Assembly (NCBI GenBank): GCA_001275005.1
Contig: JWZX01002910.1
Coordinates: forward strand, 1 to 35,609
From: Chrysochromulina tobinii
Lineage: Eukaryota; Haptophyta; Prymnesiales; Chrysochromulinaceae
Direction: 5' to 3'
DNA length: 35,609 nucleotides
In this document: piece after piece, positions 15,990 through 25,238 of the stretch
How positions within the stretch are numbered: position 1 is the stretch's first letter
Layout: every line of letters starts with the position of its first letter
The notes under the pieces: generated by a model
Told to the model about the DNA's origin: nothing
Database searches by the model: none
The model's input: the letters and a program-made list of their open reading frames with translations, nothing else
Made by a program: the position numbers and the translations under genes

Positions 15990-16398
15990 GAGAAGGGGAT
16001 AGTCACGTTAATATGTAGAGGGATAGATCGGAGATACAGGCCGCCTCGCGCTCTGCTGGCTTCGAGAGTACAGCTGTCCTCGACTGTGTACGCGTGTGCA
16101 GGCCTCTGTCGCAAACACGCCAAACTTATACGAGTTCGTGTGCGCTGTTTGTGTGAGTGCACGCCCACGCCTCTCCGCCTGCGAGTGTGTGTGAATTTAA
16201 AACTGGACCACACAGTACAGCGGCGCTCATGCGGGCGCGTCCCCGGGGGGGCGCGCTTAGTGTGACCGTGAACCGACAAACTTCGTTCCGGGCGTGCATG
16301 CAAAGGGAGAATCCTTTCGCTCTCCGTTAGCGTAGTTGCCTTCCTCGACCTCTTGTCAAAGGCCATAAGGAGCGTCGACACACCGTCAAACCAGATAT
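15990..16398. other. Intergenic between the scaffold and coiled-coil genes
   Basis: This 409-bp stretch is the 3' UTR of one gene and promoter of the next (both plus strand). A GC-rich imperfect hairpin lies at about 16235-16256 (gcgcgtccccgggggggcgc). No gene is seen. Confidence 0.4.
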
Positions 16399-19382
16399 AT
16401 GGAGAGAAGCGCCAAGAAATCTTCAACAAAAGAGGACCCCACGAAAGACGCAACCGAGGTTCGCTACTCCGCGCTGCTCGAGTTGGCTTGGACTGCCATC
16501 AATCCAATCCTGCGCCAGGGCGCGGAAAAGTGCCTCGCGGCCATTCCTGGCCGCAGCCAGTTGCGCGAGTGGGAACGTCAGGAATTGGACGGCGGTGTGC
16601 ACGGTGCCTACGAGTGGCTAGCGGGCTGCCTGGCCGAAGAGCTCGAGACAGCCATCGAGGGCGCGCAGAAGGCTGCGCGGCAGGCGCTGAAGGTCCAGGC
16701 GGCGACGTTTGCAATGAAGCTTGAAACATCTCGGACGGCGGGAGCGGTGATGCTCGAGGCGCAGGCGGCCGAGATGGAGGCGGCAATGCACCGCAAGACG
16801 GAAGAGGCGCTCAAGGCTTTCAAGGGCGCCGAGGGCGATCTCCTTGCAGCGGCTCACAGAGAGATTGAGATCATGCAACAGGAGGTGACGCGGGGGAAGC
16901 TCACACGAGCGGCGCGTTGCGTGCTGATGGGCTCCATCGTTACATGCTGACCGCCACCCCGAGTGCACGCTGATCGCCTCCTGTTCGCTCCCTGATCGCG
17001 TGCAGATGACGAGGCTGAAGCTCAAAGTCAGTGGCGCAGACGAAGCGATCAGCGTGCTCAAGGGGATGCTTCGCGTGTGTGAGCAAGGTGGCGCCGACGC
17101 GGAGGAGGAGCTCAGGCATGCAAAGGAGCATGCAAAGGAGCTGAAGGAGGAGCTCGAGCATGCGCACGCGACGCTCGAGCGCGCCCTGGCGGACCTCGAG
17201 GTGAGGCTCGGGTCCGACCAAACGCTCTGATGACCTCTGATGACGTGCCTCCTTTTCATCAGGTGAGGCTCGGGTCCAACCAGACGCTCTCGAAGACTGT
17301 CGAGGCTGTGGTGCGCGAGTCGGACAGGTTGCGTCGGGAGAGTCTCGACGCACGTGGTCAGCTGCACGGCGCGCTCGCCGAGCTCGGGATCAAGATCGAG
17401 GAGAACACGTCGCTTGCCGACCAGATCAAGATGCTCATCGCGCAGACGGGGGATGGCGAAGTTGTACGAATGGAGCGTGATGCCTTGCTTGAGAGGTCAC
17501 GCATACTGCAGGGCACCCTCACCAAACTGGATGAGGCCCAACACGAGCGGCGCGCCCAACTCGACGCCGCCCGTGCGGAGCTCGGCACTCTCCGTGGAGC
17601 TGCGGCTGAGCTCGCCACGATGCGTGCGCTACTGAGTGAGAGCCAGCAAGCGAGTCATCAGGCTGCGGCGCGGGCAGACGCGGCGGCGGCGGACTTGGTG
17701 GAGATGCGCCGCTCAAGAGGTAGCGAGGGCGAGAGGCTTGAAGGGATGCAGAGGATGGTGAATAGCATGAGGGGCGTCATCAACAGCGCCATGGCGACCT
17801 TGGAGGACGGATTTGAGCGGCTTGGGCTGAGCGCGCCGGCGGCCGGAGGCACGGGCAAGGTGGGCCGCGCCATGCACTCCCGCCCAGGGGCGGGTCCAGG
17901 GGTGAGTCCAGGAGTGAGTCCTCGAGTGAGTCAAGGGGCAACTCCAGGTGGGTGGCGGATTCAAGGGGAGCCCGCCAAGGGCGGCGGCGACGAGATGAGA
18001 AGATCCGAAGCCACCGAAGGTGAGGGATCTCTGGCGGCGGCTGAGCTGAGTCTCGAGGCTCGTGTGGAGGTGCTCACATCGCATTCAACGGCGTTGATGC
18101 TCGCACTCGAACAGACCATGACAGAGCTCGCTGCCTTGCGCAACTCGCACGCCGAGATTCACTCCGAGATTCACTCCGAGATTCACTCCGAGATTCACGC
18201 CGAGATTCACTCCGAGGTTCACTCGCAGCTGGCCTACTGGAAGGCGGAGGCGGGCAAGCTGCGGTCGGAGATGCACCTCTGCTGCTCCAAGCTGGACGCT
18301 GTGCTCGTGCCGACGACCCTCGGTCCTCGAGCTGCCTTCAGCACCCCGCCTCGAGCTGCCTTCGGCACCCCGCCAGGACATGGACGTGTCCATGGGCATC
18401 GCGGTGGCGGCGGCGGCCGGGACGCAGCAGCCGACGCGGCAGCAGACGCGGCAGCAGACGAGGAGGGATCAGACCCAACGGCCGCCTCCGATCTGACGCG
18501 CCGCGTCGAGCGGGCGGCTGCCATGCTCGAACAGGTTCGTGCCGACATGGAGGCATCCGCCGCGGCGCTCGGGGCAACGCGCGACGCCTTCGAGAAGCTC
18601 CAGTGCCAGCTCACCTCCGCCGATGGGATCGGAAGTGCAAAGATCGCCCAGCTCAAGCTCGAGGCACAGCATGAGCGCGCGGCCCTTGTCACGAGCGCTC
18701 TCGAGTCGCTGCGCCATCTGCGATCGCATCTGGTCACGGCGCTCAGTGGCCTGCGCGAGGTTTCGTGTGTGGAGAGGGAACGTGCGAGGCCGAGCACCAC
18801 CCCTGGCAAGGCGTTCTCGTCACCGCGAGCCCTCGAGCCCTCACAGCTGGGAGCGCAAGAGGAGGTGAGAGGAGGATGGCCCCTCCGAATGGGCCGCCTT
18901 GCATGCAAGTGTTCACCACATTTCCCCTTCCTTCCCCACAGGTGAGAGGAGGATGGCCCCTCAGACTCCAGGGAGGACTTCCGAACCACATGGTGATCCG
19001 TGTCGAGCTCCCTCTACTTTGTCAAATCCGCAGCCCTCGACCACGCGTGCTGCATGGCCTCTCGTACGAAGGGGTGAGTTGGCAGGAGCCGCCGCGAGCA
19101 CTCCACGGCGGCCGCCCTCGAGCAAAGTCGTCGGCAGATGCTGGGGCGAAGGTCGTCTCGCCGCTCTCGGCGTGCGCGGCGCTCTGCCAGACGCCGCCGC
19201 CGAGGCTCGCGAGGCAGCCCGCCGCGCTGGCGGAGAATGAGGACCTCCTCGCGCCAGAGCCGCTCGGGCGCGATGATGCCGTCGCGCTCCGCCCGTTCAC
19301 TGCCACATCGCCGCATCCTCCCGTGTATCCTCGATCACCTGCGCAGTCGGCCCGGCCGGCGACTATGGGTCTTGGTGTTTAG
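16399..19382 (+). CDS. Coiled-coil protein, four exons
   Basis: The model is exons 16399-16884, 17006-17200, 17263-18864 and 18942-19382, about 907 residues; all three introns are phase 0. The protein is dominated by long Ala/Glu/Leu/Arg helices with heptad character (EELRHAKEHAKELKEELEHA; LERSRILQGTLTKLDEAQHE), interrupted by disordered linkers rich in Gly/Pro/Ser (PGVSPGVSPRVSQG), EIHS repeats and AADAAADAAADEE. No enzymatic motif or membrane segment is seen. Splicing is inferred because the three frames continue one coiled coil and because of the paired exon-start copies. Exon 4 has high GC3 in the chosen frame; another frame ends at 19240, so the C-terminus is the least certain part. A structural or cytoskeletal role (basal body, cortex) is only a guess. 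Confidence 0.65.
16885..17005 (+). other. Intron 1 of the coiled-coil gene, with degenerate exon-start copy
   Basis: It is 121 nt, phase 0, donor gag|gtgacg, acceptor gtgcag. Its first 19 bases (gtgacgcgggggaagctca) match the first 19 bases of exon 2 (atgacgaggctgaagctca) at 15 positions, and both follow AG. An in-frame stop ends the frame if the intron is retained. Confidence 0.75.
17201..17262 (+). other. Intron 2 of the coiled-coil gene, with exon-start copy
   Basis: It is 62 nt, phase 0, donor gag|gtgagg, acceptor atcag. The 30 bases from 17199 and from 17261 agree at 28 positions, with 17 identical in a row (aggtgaggctcgggtcc). Both flanks read VRLGS-x-QTL. An internal 10-bp tandem copy (ctctgatgac) is also present, and a stop follows in frame. 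Confidence 0.85.
18154..18225 (+). repeat. 12-bp coding repeat (EIHS)n
   Basis: Six near-perfect units of gagattcactcc in exon 3 encode EIHS, with EIHA and EVHS variants. The periodicity keeps the frame. The repeat interrupts a predicted coiled coil. Confidence 0.9.
18865..18941 (+). other. Intron 3 of the coiled-coil gene, with exon-start copy
   Basis: It is 77 nt, phase 0, donor gag|gtgaga, acceptor ttccccacag after a pyrimidine tract. The 23 bases 18863-18885 and 18940-18962 are identical (aggtgagaggaggatggccc and three more). Both flanks read VRGGWPLR. Confidence 0.85.
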
Positions 19383-19620
19383 AAGACCGACGAATTGAAA
19401 CCATCGAACACCGACCAATGGACACCACAGTGCCGCACGGCAGAGGGCAATCTCCTCCAGTACACGCGGAGACGCACTGACACACGAGAGGCGATAGGCC
19501 GAGAGCAGCACAAGGCCACGCACCACGCACCGCAGGCACTTGCCCGTGCCTCGGCCCGTGGCTCTGGCTGCACTCACATCTCATCAACATGTCTCTCGCC
19601 ACACAGTGTCAGTGACTAGT

Positions 19621-20040
19621 TCAGTAGCCGTAGCCGCCGCCGTAGCCGCCGCCATAGCCACCGCCGTACATGTAGCCGCCCCCGCCGTAGGCGTAGCTGC
19701 GCTGGTTGTCTCGAGCGGCTTCTTCTTCAGCATCAAAGCGCGCCATGTCTGCATCTTGCCACTTGATGTGCTGCTGTGTGTCTTGATGCGCGCGCCACGA
19801 CGCCGCTCCCTTCGCAGTGCCGCACGGAAGATGCCATCCGCCGCACTTGCACTGGATCTTGTCGCCGTAGAGCTCTGTCTCGCTCATCATCACCACCACT
19901 CCATCGCGCTTCACGGGCACCATGCCTGGGGCGCACCAGAACATCTGCGGCTTTGACTTCTTCTTCTTCTTCTTGATCGCTCCACCACCTGCGCAACGGG
20001 TGCGGTTGTGGCCGGCTTCGCCACAGAGAGAGCACACCAT
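19621..20040 (-). CDS. Small CCHC zinc-knuckle protein with Gly/Tyr-rich tail
   Basis: The product is 139 residues from the ATG at 20040. It opens with a CCHC zinc knuckle, CSLCGEAGHNRTRC, of the type that binds single-stranded nucleic acid, followed by a poly-lysine stretch (KKKKKKSK). A second Cys/His cluster (CKCGGWHLPCG with WRAHQDTQQH) could form another zinc site. The tail is a GGGY repeat (GGGYGGGYGGGYGY) like low-complexity RNA-granule proteins. The frame is open upstream to 20148 and a pyrimidine-rich tttcacag lies near 20110 on the minus strand, so a 5' exon may be missing. An RNA-binding role is inferred. A transposon Gag origin is possible for a lone knuckle, but nothing else supports it. 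Confidence 0.6.
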   Translation of the reverse strand: MVCSLCGEAGHNRTRCAGGGAIKKKKKKSKPQMFWCAPGMVPVKRDGVVVMMSETELYGDKIQCKCGGWHLPCGTAKGAASWRAHQDTQQHIKWQDADMARFDAEEEAARDNQRSYAYGGGGYMYGGGYGGGYGGGYGY

Positions 20041-20854
20041 CCGCTGGTTGGGGCCCACACCGCACACCCCGGCGGTGCATGCAAACGAAACCGGCTGCTG
20101 CTGCAGCTGTGAAACACAAACGCGCACACTCTCCGGACCCCCAAGCACGAGGGCCTCTATCGCAATGGACGGAGGTGTGACCGACGGGGCCGTCTACGAC
20201 AACACATCGTAACAGGGCCACATAAGCGGTGGTAGATATGGCGAGGCAACCACCTCACCACCAAAGTGGAAAGTGTTCCGAGAGGCTCTCGGGCAGTTGC
20301 GCGCGCGCCCTCCGGTTGGCCTGGCCAGTCCGGCTCCTCTCCTGGTGAGGGGGGGCGGTAAGCTGAGCCACTCTCCCCGACCATCAGTTGGCGGGGTACG
20401 GCTTCCGCAGTAGCCAGTGCTACCGCAGCCGCCAGTACAGGGGCTGCCGGGTGCCGATCGCCTGCACGGCGCGCAACGCCACAGTCAATGATTATAATTC
20501 GACACCCAAGACACCGGACCACTGGGTTCGGCGGGCGTTAGGCGGGCGAGGATGACAGTGGTGACGAGATTATGGTACGAGTCGAGTGCCTGCAACACTT
20601 CTACACACGACTCTCGACAGTGAAATAGTGCAGACATTGGAGTGACAAAGTGATTTTGTCGGCGGTCGTGTTTGTTCGTTTCGGTCCTCATGCGTGCAGG
20701 TACTTTACGCCTTTCGTGAGCATTAGGCACGAACCACCCTCGCCATTGGCTGGTCTGAGTTCAGAGATCGCCTCGTCGAAGGCTGATTCAGAGAGAGTGA
20801 CACCAGAGAGATTGAGAGCCCCCGACGGAGCCCGTGAGAGGCCGCATCACATGC
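20041..20854. other. Intergenic, GC-rich then AT-richer
   Basis: No supported gene is present. 20041-20148 may be coding (the open frame extends the zinc-knuckle protein). The remainder has no domain. It contains the 27-bp segment 20480-20506 shared with the phosphate-transporter promoter. Confidence 0.4.
20480..20506. repeat. 27-bp segment shared with 6931-6957
   Basis: The two copies agree at 25 of 27 positions (core ttataattcgacacc) and are in the same orientation; the flanks are unrelated. One copy lies in the divergent transporter promoter, the other between the zinc-knuckle and GH3 genes. It is too long to be chance in a 35-kb window and could be a promoter element or a fragment of a dispersed repeat. 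Confidence 0.7.
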
Positions 20855-23260
20855 TCACGCCACGGAGAACGAGCCCTTGAGCGCCCTCGGGTCACGGGAG
20901 GAGAGGCCGACAGTTACCCCGAACGTGCCCACCACCTCGGCCCAGCGGATGGTCTGAACGTCCCAGATCGATCGTGAGCGCTGGTCGAGCATGAAGGTGA
21001 CATTCTCAAGCTTGCTGGGTGCGAGGACGACGGTTTTGAAGCCTTTGAGTTGGAATGGTGGCTCGCCAGCTGCTTCGGGGAAGGTCAGATAGAGCTGCGG
21101 GGTGGCCGTGCCGACCCACGTGCCGGTGTTCTCCACGAGGACCGAGACTGAGAACAGAGGGTCGGCGGTCCCGCCCGATCGGGTCACTTGAAGGTTCGTC
21201 AACGCAAACGTCGAGTACGAGAGCCCATGGCCAAACGGGAAGGCAGGCGTCACACCATGCGCGTCGTACCACCGGTAACCGACGAGCAGTTTCTCGGAGT
21301 AGGTGGCCACACGCTGCATGCCACTGCCCGTGCCGGGCCAATCACTCTGAGTGAAGTTGACGTCATTCTCCAGCAAGGGGAGCGTGATTGGTAGCTTGGC
21401 CGAAGGGTTGACGTCGCCGAAGAGCACGTCCGCGAGCGCATTGCCATACTCCTGTCCAGGCATGAAGCCAAGCGTGATCGCTTGCACGCTGTGGCGCCAC
21501 GGCGTGAGGACCGCGCCCGGAGCCACGCCGGCAACGACTGTGCGTGCGACGCCGCTTGCTGCCACCTTGGCCACAAGCTCGTCGGCGTTCCCATCAAACG
21601 AGAGTGAGGCCCTGTCACCGCCCTCGGACGACGAGGTAGAGACGAAGACGATGGCGACGTCGGCCAGGGCTGCCGTCCGCGCCGCTCGTTCCGCGTCGGA
21701 GCCGTCGTCATAGTAGACGCACTTGGTGCCTGATGGATTGCATGCGGGCGGCACCGGCGTGGGCGGGCTCGACCGGCATCCACCCGAGATGACGTCGTCA
21801 TCAGCGATACGGCCGTGGTTGCTCGACTTCATCCAACACATCTTTTGGCTCTTCTGGAAGGAGAAGTAATTGCACATCGTCGGAGACGTGCGTGTTCCGC
21901 AGAGGGTGCAGCATTGATCCACCGAGTCGGCGCCTGCCGCGGTTTGATCGTCCGTGTTCCGGTAGTCGAAGCCGGCCTCGTACTGTTTCTCAGAGCAGTT
22001 GGCAGGCTGGGGCGGCGGAGACGGTGGAGGCACGAGGCCCATCTTCGCGAGGATCGCATCGTACGGGGCCGGCCGGTACGAAGCCGATACATAGCCCGAG
22101 CCTCCACCGGCCACGACCGGCTTCATGGCAGTCAGCCCGATGAGAGCCACCTTGAGCGGGGCAGTGGCCGCCACCAGCGGTAGCGTGCTCTGCTCGTTCT
22201 GGAGGAGGACGATAGACCGAGCGGCGAGGGTGCGGGCGAGCGCCTGGTGCGCCGCGCTCGTCACGTTGTTCTCCTGGGTGTTGGTGTTGTTCTTGTCGAA
22301 GGCGCCCACCGCGAAGAGAGGGGTCAAGATGCGCTTCGCCGCATCGTCCACGCGAGACAGAGGGACGCTGCCGTCGGCGACGGCCTTTGCGATGTTGCTG
22401 TCGCCCATAAAGTCGGAGCCAGGCATCTCCTGGTCGAGGCCCGCCACGATCGACATCGAGTGCGTCGCGCCCCAATCGCTCATCACCCAGCCCTTGAAGC
22501 CAAGACGATCCTTGAGGTCCCGCTGCAGTGTCTCGGGGTTCTCGCATGACCAACCTGTCCCTGGGACCGACTGGGCGTTGATCTTGTTGTAGCTGCACAT
22601 GAAGCTGCCGACTTTTGCCGCGATCGCGCCCTCGAACGGCGGGTAGTACATCTCGAACCGCGTACGCTCGTCCACCTCCATGTCGCCTTCGGTCCGGTCC
22701 GTCTCTTGGTTGTTCATCACCCAATGCTTTGCGTTCGCCACCACGCCCTCGCTCTGGATGCCCTCGATGGCTGGCTGGACCATCACGTAACCGAGATACG
22801 GGTCCTCGCCGCTGATGTACTCGAAGTTGCGGCCGTTGCGAGGGACGCGTGCCAAGCAGACGCCCGGCCCGAGTTGCACGTTCGCGCCCTTTCTATAGAA
22901 TTCGTCGCCCATCGCCGTGCCCCAACCCCGCGAAGCAGACACATCGAAGGTTGCGGCGATGGCGAGGCTGCACGGCCAGGCAGTGCTCGTGCCAGGATGC
23001 CCGTCGTCGCGGAAGCCCTGAGGGCCATCGTTCATCTTGATCATCGGGATGCCGAGCCGATTGTTGGCACACACATTACCCACGTAGCCACCGCAGCTCC
23101 CGTGGAACAACTGTGTCTTCTCAGCGAGAGTCATCTCCTTGACCAGCAATGCCGCTCGCTCTTCCGGCGAGTCGGCGGGATCCATCCAAGGGCGTTGATC
23201 CTCAACCATACGGACTTGCGCGGCCACCGAAGCGACCGTAAGTAACACGAGCGAAGTCAT
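20855..23260 (-). CDS. Secreted GH3 glycosidase (beta-glucosidase-like) with inserted PAN/apple-like module
   Basis: The product is 801 residues from the ATG at 23260, chosen because it starts a signal peptide (MTSLVLLTVASVAAQV). The frame is open to an ATG at 23485, but that extension overlaps the promoter of the next gene. The GH3 barrel has NDGPQGFRDDG, GEDPYLGYVM and AKHWVMNNQE, with the nucleophile Asp262 in MSDWGATHS. The alpha/beta sandwich carries the likely acid/base Glu546 in STSSSEGGDR, and the FN3-like end has FPFGHGLSYSTF. Residues about 422-495 are a Cys-rich module (C-x-x-E-K-Q, QCCTLCG, MCNYFSF, MCWMK, GGCR) resembling PAN/apple or WSC folds, bounded by Pro-rich linkers, where some GH3 enzymes carry PA14. 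It hydrolyses beta-linked glucosides or xylosides in the extracellular or vacuolar space; exact substrate unknown. Confidence 0.9.
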   Translation of the reverse strand: MTSLVLLTVASVAAQVRMVEDQRPWMDPADSPEERAALLVKEMTLAEKTQLFHGSCGGYVGNVCANNRLGIPMIKMNDGPQGFRDDGHPGTSTAWPCSLAIAATFDVSASRGWGTAMGDEFYRKGANVQLGPGVCLARVPRNGRNFEYISGEDPYLGYVMVQPAIEGIQSEGVVANAKHWVMNNQETDRTEGDMEVDERTRFEMYYPPFEGAIAAKVGSFMCSYNKINAQSVPGTGWSCENPETLQRDLKDRLGFKGWVMSDWGATHSMSIVAGLDQEMPGSDFMGDSNIAKAVADGSVPLSRVDDAAKRILTPLFAVGAFDKNNTNTQENNVTSAAHQALARTLAARSIVLLQNEQSTLPLVAATAPLKVALIGLTAMKPVVAGGGSGYVSASYRPAPYDAILAKMGLVPPPSPPPQPANCSEKQYEAGFDYRNTDDQTAAGADSVDQCCTLCGTRTSPTMCNYFSFQKSQKMCWMKSSNHGRIADDDVISGGCRSSPPTPVPPACNPSGTKCVYYDDGSDAERAARTAALADVAIVFVSTSSSEGGDRASLSFDGNADELVAKVAASGVARTVVAGVAPGAVLTPWRHSVQAITLGFMPGQEYGNALADVLFGDVNPSAKLPITLPLLENDVNFTQSDWPGTGSGMQRVATYSEKLLVGYRWYDAHGVTPAFPFGHGLSYSTFALTNLQVTRSGGTADPLFSVSVLVENTGTWVGTATPQLYLTFPEAAGEPPFQLKGFKTVVLAPSKLENVTFMLDQRSRSIWDVQTIRWAEVVGTFGVTVGLSSRDPRALKGSFSVA

Positions 23261-23531
23261 CCTGCCAGCGAGCAGGGCCGCGACGCGGCTGCGCTCCACG
23301 GAAGACGAGTACCCTCCACGGTACCGGGTATGGAAATGCTGACGAAGGTTCGTCAAATCAGCGTCACCACACACCACGAACTTCAACTGGATGCGAAGCC
23401 ACAGGTGCCCAATGGAGTCGTGTTTCGTCCATTCGACAATCTTCTCTACTGATGAAACACTGCTGTGTGGCGCCTCCACTCGCATCCACGCGCGGAAAAT
23501 CGTGACGCTTCATTGCCACCAGCCTGGACTC
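23261..23531. promoter_or_regulatory. Divergent promoter region (GH3 / fibrillin)
   Basis: The two chosen ATGs are 271 bp apart and diverge. Both frames stay open into this interval with further in-frame ATGs (23485 minus, 23391 plus); those two extended readings would overlap, so at most one can be right. No clear element is recognised. Confidence 0.4.
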
Positions 23532-24416
23532 ATGCTCTCCCTTTTCACAGTGGCGGCCGCGATCCATGCCGCCAATGTTCACCCCTTTACACCACGGGCG
23601 CATCGTGCAGCCGTGTCCATGCAGATCCAGTCGCCCGTTTCGATCGAGGCGCAGCGTGACTCGCTCAAGATGCAGCTCGAACGGGACACCCTCAAGGCGC
23701 AGCTCTTCCGGGTTTGCGCTACGTGCAACCGTGGCTTCGGTGCCAGCGAGCGTGACCGTGCCAGCGTCTCGTCAATCCTCGAGCAACTTTGTCAGACGAG
23801 CCCGTGCAGCGAGCCGGTTGCGGGAGTGACCGGGAGTGAAGCCAGCAAGCGTTGGAAGGGCCGTGGCTTCGAGCTGGACTACAATGACCCCACAATCGCC
23901 AATGGTCCACTCGAGGGCGTGTGGAGGCTCATCTACACCAACGCCACCGACGTGCTCTCGCTGGACAGCAATCCATTCTTTGCCGGTGTGGGAGAGGTCT
24001 CACAGGAGATATCGCTTCCCAACCGCATTGTCAACGTGATCGACCTCTACCCACGAGTGAGCGCGCTGCTGCCGCCGGGCATGCTGCGCACGACGACACG
24101 GATCCGCGTGAGCACACGCGCACGCGCCTGGTCGGCCACGCGCATCGGCCTCACCTTTGAACAGGTGGGCGTCGAGGCCCTCGCCCTTTTGGGGTTCGAC
24201 TTAACGAAATTAGTCCCACAGCTCTCCATACCGCTTCTGCGTCTCCCCGGTTCCAATCGCGCCGGCGCCGACTCGGACGCATCCCCGGCGTACTTTGAGG
24301 TCGGGTACCTCGATCGCGAGCTGCTCGTCATCCAGCAGAACCAGCCTGGCGGCACGTTCGCACTGGTGCGTGAGACCGAGGAAGAGCTCCGCATGCGAGA
24401 CTTGACTGGCCGGTAA
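23532..24416 (+). CDS. Plastid lipid-associated protein / fibrillin family
   Basis: The product is 294 residues from the ATG at 23532, which begins a hydrophobic signal segment (MLSLFTVAAAIHAANVHPF) followed by a basic stretch. That fits the bipartite targeting leader of a complex plastid. A PAP/fibrillin domain follows from about residue 127: LEGVWRLIYTNATDVLS, then GEVSQEISLPNRIVNVIDL, and the typical end YLDRELLVIQQNQPGGTFAL. Fibrillins bind lipids in plastoglobules and thylakoids and help in stress tolerance and quinone metabolism. A Cys pair (CATC) and a helical region precede the domain. A longer start at 23391 is open but lacks signal character. The product is expected in the plastid; its subfamily is not assigned. 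Confidence 0.85.
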   Translation: MLSLFTVAAAIHAANVHPFTPRAHRAAVSMQIQSPVSIEAQRDSLKMQLERDTLKAQLFRVCATCNRGFGASERDRASVSSILEQLCQTSPCSEPVAGVTGSEASKRWKGRGFELDYNDPTIANGPLEGVWRLIYTNATDVLSLDSNPFFAGVGEVSQEISLPNRIVNVIDLYPRVSALLPPGMLRTTTRIRVSTRARAWSATRIGLTFEQVGVEALALLGFDLTKLVPQLSIPLLRLPGSNRAGADSDASPAYFEVGYLDRELLVIQQNQPGGTFALVRETEEELRMRDLTGR

Positions 24417-25238
24417 TGCATCATGTAATGCATGCGTGTGCGCGCATGTGCTGGACGTGAGGTCATACCTGTCGCAGCTGCAGTGTAGCCTGTGCTCGAG
24501 AGTTTCAGTTGCAACCTTTTCCACTGACCTCCCCGCGATTCCGCTGTGGCTGTCGCATCTCGCATGTTCGGCCGTGTCGACTGTCGGACGTGTCGTGGCG
24601 AAGGCGTACCGGTACGTCGCGGATGAGGGATGTCGGATGCGTCATGTTGTACTCGAGTACTACCCGCCACTACCCGCAGAATTGCAAGGTCAAGGGTGCC
24701 TTGGGACGGCAGAGCCCGCCTCTAATCATACAACCTCATGCCGCGCGAAGCCGAAGGGGCATGACGCATGTCATGGACGCATGTCCGCATGACGTGATTG
24801 GGCCCGGCGCCGGCCATGTTCCCGGCCCCTTTCGCATTCGGGGCCGGCACACGGCTAGGTTAAGGCTAGGTTTTCTCTTTTCACGCGCCGCCCCGGGACG
24901 TCCCCAGCGCTCGTTTTGTCCCACATTTGACTTCAGGCTGAAGTTCAGCACGCAGCATGCATTCTACGCGGAACTCAACATCGGATCGCTCATCTCAGGG
25001 CCTCTGAGGCATCTACCGGCACACCGCGGACACAATCGTTCCCAATGATAAAAACGTACGACAATCCCGAGAAGCGTCCTCATACCAGCGCTTCATCCGT
25101 TATCCCATGATGCATGAGTTGCGGCACGAATCGTATACTATGTACTTCCTGAGGTAGTATGTGCCTGGTCCATTCGCCTGAGGTCTTGCAGGCCATGCTA
25201 CCCATGATGCTACCCTCAAGTTGCAAGCTGCAGTCCGA
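24417..25238. other. Convergent intergenic region, no gene seen
   Basis: This 822-bp region lies between the 3' ends of the fibrillin and HAT/TPR genes. It contains a GC-palindrome-rich patch (about 24798-24850, gggcccggcgccggcc) and an AT-richer stretch near 25040. No frame shows a domain or biased codon use. Confidence 0.4.

Noticed and set aside
18899-19240. Alternative exon 4 frame of the coiled-coil gene ending at 19240
   Set aside because: It would need a different acceptor (for example 19033) and has lower GC3 than the frame that follows directly from intron 3; kept only as a caveat.
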